Shown one piece after another: positions 60,388 to 64,000 of a stretch of 64,000 nt of DNA. The position numbers and the translations under genes were made by a program. Position 1 is the stretch's first letter, and each line of letters starts with the position of its first letter. The stretch comes from Tigriopus japonicus (Eukaryota; Arthropoda; Copepoda; Harpacticoida; Harpacticidae), in assembly GCA_010645155.1 (NCBI GenBank), contig JAAGOF010000088.1:677933-741932 (forward strand). Direction: 5' to 3'. The notes under the pieces were generated by a model. It ran no database searches, was not told the origin of the DNA, and was given only the letters and a program-made list of their open reading frames with translations.

Positions 60388-61159
60388 CAAGAACCACTGA
60401 ATTTCACTGGACTGGGGAGACTAACGAGAGGAATCATGATTTCCAGTAGGAACAGTGTAATTACGTTCTTCGGCAAAGGAGACCTTGTCTATGTTGACTG
60501 GAAGACTTACTTCAATTTCAGCTCAATCGAACGTCGGAGTCCAAAGATATCAGCCTGACCAATCTTAGCTCTTTAAAGCTAAATATAGCTCCTTTTTCCT
60601 CATATTTTGGAAATTTAGTTCCAAATTTAGGCATTTAGCTCTTTTGGCTCTTTTAGCTCCTTTTGAAATATTTTGCCATTTTTTAGTTCCTTTCTGAGAA
60701 TTTTAGGGATTTTTGGCTCCTTTTCACAATTTTCCACGTTGCCAGATTTTCTACCCAACAAAATGTTGCTTGTTCAAAATTGTTTTTTTTCTTTTTGCAA
60801 ATACGTACGATTTTCAGGAGAATCGACTCCAAACTATGGCTCCTCATGCTAAAGGAAAAAAAATAGCTGCTTTTGGCTAGAGCCCTACTTTTGGCAAGTC
60901 TTTCACAATATCCATAAGGTGCTGGTACCGACTAAAACCTCCACTTACTTTACTCTCTGCTTCAAACTATTCTACTCAAACTGGGAAAAAGTTCATTTGA
61001 TCAAGCTGAAATTAGAAAATTGAAATTGGAAAAAAATGGAAACCGTCGTCTACTGAACACAAGCCAGGTCTCGTTGACAGAAGAACGCAATTGAATTAAT
61101 CCTTCTGGAAATCATAATTCTCACCGTTAGCCTCCCACTCCAGGTTTCAGTACATCTTG
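60388..61159. mobile_element. Foldback element family F1, copy 3, with enlarged centre
   Basis: The left end CAAGAACCACTGAATTTC and the right end CAGTACATCTTG match copy 1, and the arms share GGAGACTAACGAG and GTTAGCCTCCCACTCC. A 7-bp direct repeat CCTGATC flanks it (60381-60387 and 61160-61166). The element is 772 bp rather than 450. Its centre (about 60550-60900) is AT-rich TAGCTCCTTTT-like DNA that the other copies lack, perhaps another nested insertion. It splits the LINE at LMNRILDQ. Confidence 0.85.
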
Positions 61160-61330
61160 CCTGATCCAAGATGCGATTCATCAAGTAGGAGAAAACAGAG
61201 GCAAAAATATGTGAGCATTTCATCAGAAACTGAGATGTCGCACCATTGGGTCCAAGAGGACTCGAGAGCTTTAGGCTCCTGATGGCCTCAAGAGCATTTC
61301 CTGCCATTTCCCGCCACTACCATTTTCTGC

Positions 61331-62118
61331 CACCAAGTAAACCCCAAAATTTGCCCTCGAAACATATGCTGATAGGTTTATGGGCCCACAAATCAACCAT
61401 GAAGGAGCTATGGATCCTATGGGGTATTGTGGATGCTGTCTGGCCACCATTCAACCATTTTAGAATGGAATATTCCCATAGCTCCAGGGCCTACCCAAAA
61501 TAACCCTTAGTCTCACATTTGGGTCTTGGTCCATTAGGTGCCGAACCGTACCCTAAACCTTGCATTGGGATTAAATTGTTAGAAGTCATGTCAAGCTCCT
61601 AATTAATAAAGTTAATTCAGACAAGCGAGTTTTTGACGAAATTCGACGAAACCTTTGACTTTGCAGTTGTACAATATCGGCATGTCTTTGAGAGACGTCT
61701 TAAAAGCCACAAGAGGCATTTGCGTTTACGACGGCTAAGTTCATTAAAAAATTGCATCGAACCTTTGCCCGTCTTCCTCCACGTACAGCATTTAAGGTGG
61801 TAAAACTCTCTTGTTTTTTAAAAACAGAGGGCGTATTGGACAAATTGTCAGCTTCTTCCCGGCACTGCTTTTGTAAATTAGATGACCTTTTTATGTTTAA
61901 ACAAGATTTAGATTGTCTCATGTCAACAAGTCAATATCAAGTTTATCTTAAAGGTCACGAAAGAGTTCAAGGTTAAAAAATGTGGTATGATATTTGACTG
62001 CATTCCCGAAGACAGGTAATTCTTATAGAACAAAAATATTTTCAATCCATTCAGTTTCAATGCATTTTTATTTGTATTTGCCTTCAGAATTTGCAACATT
62101 TGGGCAACTTGTTCCTGA
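61331..62118. other. Intergenic, nothing assignable
   Basis: No recognisable gene. An open frame at 61700-61976 on either strand has ordinary composition and no domain. The region separates the LINE from the peptide precursor gene. Confidence 0.45.
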
Positions 62119-62567
62119 TTAAATTTGAGCCGATCTCTTGCCATGTCTGCTGCCTCTATAACGTCCATAGTAATAGCGGCCAGGATTAGGGTCAGCTTCA
62201 GCCGATCTCTTGCCATGTCTGCTGCCTCTATAACGTCCATAGTAATAACGGCCAGGATAAGGTGCAGCTTCAGCCGATCTCTTGCCATGTCTGCTGCCTC
62301 TATAACGTCCATAGTAATAGCGGCCAGGATAAGGTTCAGCTATAGCCGATCTCTTGTCATGTCTGTGTCCATACTGTCCATAGTAATAACGAACAGGATT
62401 AGGCTCGGCTTCAGCTGATTGCTGAACCCGTTCGAGACTGTCATTATCTCCACTTACAATATAAGCCAGTAACAAAACCAGGCCAAAAGAGCTCTGAAAA
62501 ATACCAAAACGTGTAAAGAAAAGATCGTCGTGCTACTTAGCTTATTACTTACAAAGAATCCTCTCAT
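62119..62567 (-). CDS. Secreted multicopy peptide precursor with amidation sites
   Basis: Two exons (62567-62553 and 62493-62119) join in phase 0 to 130 codons and 129 residues. The start MRGFFSSFGLVLLLAYIVSG is a clear signal peptide. After a short spacer (DNDSLERVQQ) come four 24-residue repeats, each ending in a dibasic KR. Three read P-x-PGRYYYGRYRGSRHGKR: the Gly before KR is the amidation donor, so processing would release peptides ending SRH-amide. The first repeat ends HRHDKR and lacks the Gly. The precursor ends SAQI. The exon-1 donor is TTT|GTAAGT. I do not recognise the peptide. It could be a neuropeptide or a Tyr/Gly/Arg-rich defence peptide; the architecture favours a regulated peptide. 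Confidence 0.85.
62129..62416 (-). repeat. 72-bp tandem repeats inside the peptide precursor
   Basis: Four 72-bp units start at 62129, 62201, 62273 and 62345. The first three are nearly identical at DNA level, while the fourth (the N-terminal unit of the protein) has diverged. The pattern fits recent expansion by unequal crossing-over within the coding exon. Confidence 0.95.
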
Positions 62568-64000
62568 TTTGTTCCTGTACTTTGCTCCTTCCTTGTTGCC
62601 TCAATGCTTGGACACTAATGCAATCAATGTTTGTCGCAAATTGCTTTTATAGTGAACATTATAATTTTCGGCAGGCGTTTCCTTTACCATATTGTGGGTT
62701 TTACAATCAATGGTTTTAGATGCAATAATATGATTGCTCAATGTGTCTCTTTATGAAACGTCGGCACGTCTTTTTCCGAACTATCGTAACATCGTCATTT
62801 GGTAATGATTCGCAAGAGTCAAGCCACTCGTTTTTAAAAATGTACGTTACAACTAACAATAGGTAATTTTTAACAGACAGTCTGCAGGGTATGGAAATCC
62901 TGACTAACGTTGTCCAGATTCTAATGAAACAATCAAACTATCACACATTTCTAACTTTGGATTTCATCAAGAGCCCTAACCTTCTTGACAAAAAAAATCA
63001 TATTTTTCTCCTTGTAACAATTAAACATTCAAACATAGCCAATGCATCATTATTTTAGACGGATTGACAACCCCATAACCTACTTTTATGTGATTGCTTC
63101 AGTAAACCTGCTCCATTCTCTGATCCAATACTCACTTCCTTGAACAGACAGCAACTTTCAAAATTTCACCTGATATCACTGAAAGCTTTGAAAAAATCTG
63201 CTCCAAGTGCTCCATTCTGTCTAAAAACTACAATTTTAACAAATCCCTATCCCAAAATAAAATTTCTCCAATTACAAGACCATAAATGATATCTTGAAAT
63301 AGTTCATATCGTTTCTAAAAGCTCTTATTAAAATTGTTCTATTGAGCCCTTTGAGAGTGCGCTTTAGGTAAAAGCACTATTTTTTCACTAACTGTCCCGT
63401 CCTGTTTTCATATTTTTGCTTTCTGAAATGATGGCCTTATTTAACCTTTTAGACCCAGTGTCTTGCATGTGAAACAAAGCGTAAATGGGCGAGGTTTGAC
63501 CGAAAAATAAATTAACACTAGAATTGAGCCTTTAGGTGTGTAAATAGTTCAAAAAAACTTAGTCAAAAAAAATATTTTTTGGTAAAGTATTAGTGCCTAA
63601 ATTTCCCCATAAATTCATCACGTTTTGAAAAACTGTTCCTTTTTACTGAATGCATAGTCGTAAACGCAGGTGATTCAGACCTTAAAAACATTGGTTCACT
63701 CTTGCTTTCCTTGCAGTGCAAATGATGTTGACTTTAAAACACCTTGATTTGGTTCGGAGATTACACAACCTGAAATCAATGAAAACACTAAGGTGCAGCT
63801 TGAAAAAAAGTGTCTATGATTGAAGGATGCATGGTTGCACACATACGTATGGATACTCTGCTCTTTCTGCTCACACGAATTCGGTTATGTACCATACTTC
63901 CACGGCAACAGTGGGAGACCTGGATAAATGTGGAAAAAGTTTAGTAGAAGATGTAAAAGTAACATGTTACATAGAAATGGAAAAGAGTACAGAGCACAGA
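62568..64000. other. Upstream of the peptide gene, nothing assignable
   Basis: The first 100 bases presumably hold the promoter of the peptide precursor. The remaining AT-rich sequence shows no supportable gene or repeat to the end of the window. Confidence 0.4.

Larger units (their letters stand above)
57535..61330 (-). mobile_element. Decayed LINE (RT region) cut by three insertions
   Basis: Minus-strand pieces of one non-LTR reverse transcriptase read in order from 61330 down. KLSSPLGPNGATSQFL to LMNRILDQ is followed by the foldback element at 60388-61159. Then DQGTFPFSLEVSRVVPIFKGG, NYRPISLPSSMAKVFEK and YLNFANVFDNVDHG (motif A with Asn in place of the catalytic Asp) lead to the MITE at 59812-59971. 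SGVPQGS and SSYADD follow, then the hAT element at 57782-59645, then DTELV and the C-terminal region to about 57535. Several frameshifts are present. It is a dead copy, but its order makes the insertions easy to define. Confidence 0.85.

Noticed and set aside
62125..62418. Plus-strand repetitive open frame opposite the peptide gene
   Set aside because: Antisense shadow of the 72-bp coding repeats; it has no start context, splice sites or signal peptide.

Overview
The window is nuclear DNA from an arthropod, most likely a copepod crustacean. That placement is inference: genes have many very short GT-AG introns (about 60-90 bp) next to long transposon-filled ones, TTAGG-type repeats occur, and the proteins look metazoan and arthropod-like. 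About ten conserved single-copy genes can be modelled exon by exon with consistent reading phase. They sit in a background crowded with non-autonomous DNA transposons and decayed LINEs.

Layout. 0-5.5 kb is a transposon nest: a LINE fragment carrying a Tc1/mariner copy and a hAT-like element, followed by two hAT-like elements side by side. 7.2-12.6 kb (minus) is CDC50/TMEM30, whose introns hold palindromic elements. 14.9-17.6 kb (plus) is RAD23, convergent with a SIAH/SINA-type E3 ligase gene (17.8-20.0 kb, minus) that is split inside its RING-like finger by a 1.13-kb palindromic insertion. 21.6-23.5 kb (minus) is cysteine string protein. 25.8-29.0 kb (minus) holds three tightly packed genes: an unrecognised basic protein, rabenosyn-5 and mitochondrial ribosomal protein mL55. 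29-37.8 kb has no gene I can support. 37.8-39.9 kb (plus) is an intronless abLIM-like protein. 40.5-42.7 kb (minus) is mitochondrial GatB, and 43.8-45.1 kb (plus) is an ARH3-type ADP-ribosylhydrolase.

45.3-51.3 kb (minus) is a tandem cluster of four paralogues combining an N-terminal ZAD-like zinc module with FLYWCH zinc finger(s) and a conserved helical tail. 52.0-54.6 kb (plus) is TFIIH subunit p52, with a one-base frame problem near its end. 55.5-56.3 kb (minus) is a small heat-shock protein with two alpha-crystallin domains and heat-shock elements upstream. 57.5-61.3 kb is a decayed LINE cut by three insertions, one of them at the reverse transcriptase YADD motif. 62.1-62.6 kb (minus) is a secreted multicopy peptide precursor with GKR amidation/cleavage sites; I do not recognise the peptide.

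The cellular genes are not one pathway: RAD23 and TFIIH p52 act in nucleotide excision repair, ARH3 removes ADP-ribose, CDC50, rabenosyn and CSP act in membrane traffic, and GatB and mL55 in mitochondrial translation. The items most likely to be new are the ZAD-FLYWCH cluster, the amidated-peptide precursor, the palindrome inserted in the E3 ligase, and the inverted-repeat element that carries TTAGG repeats.
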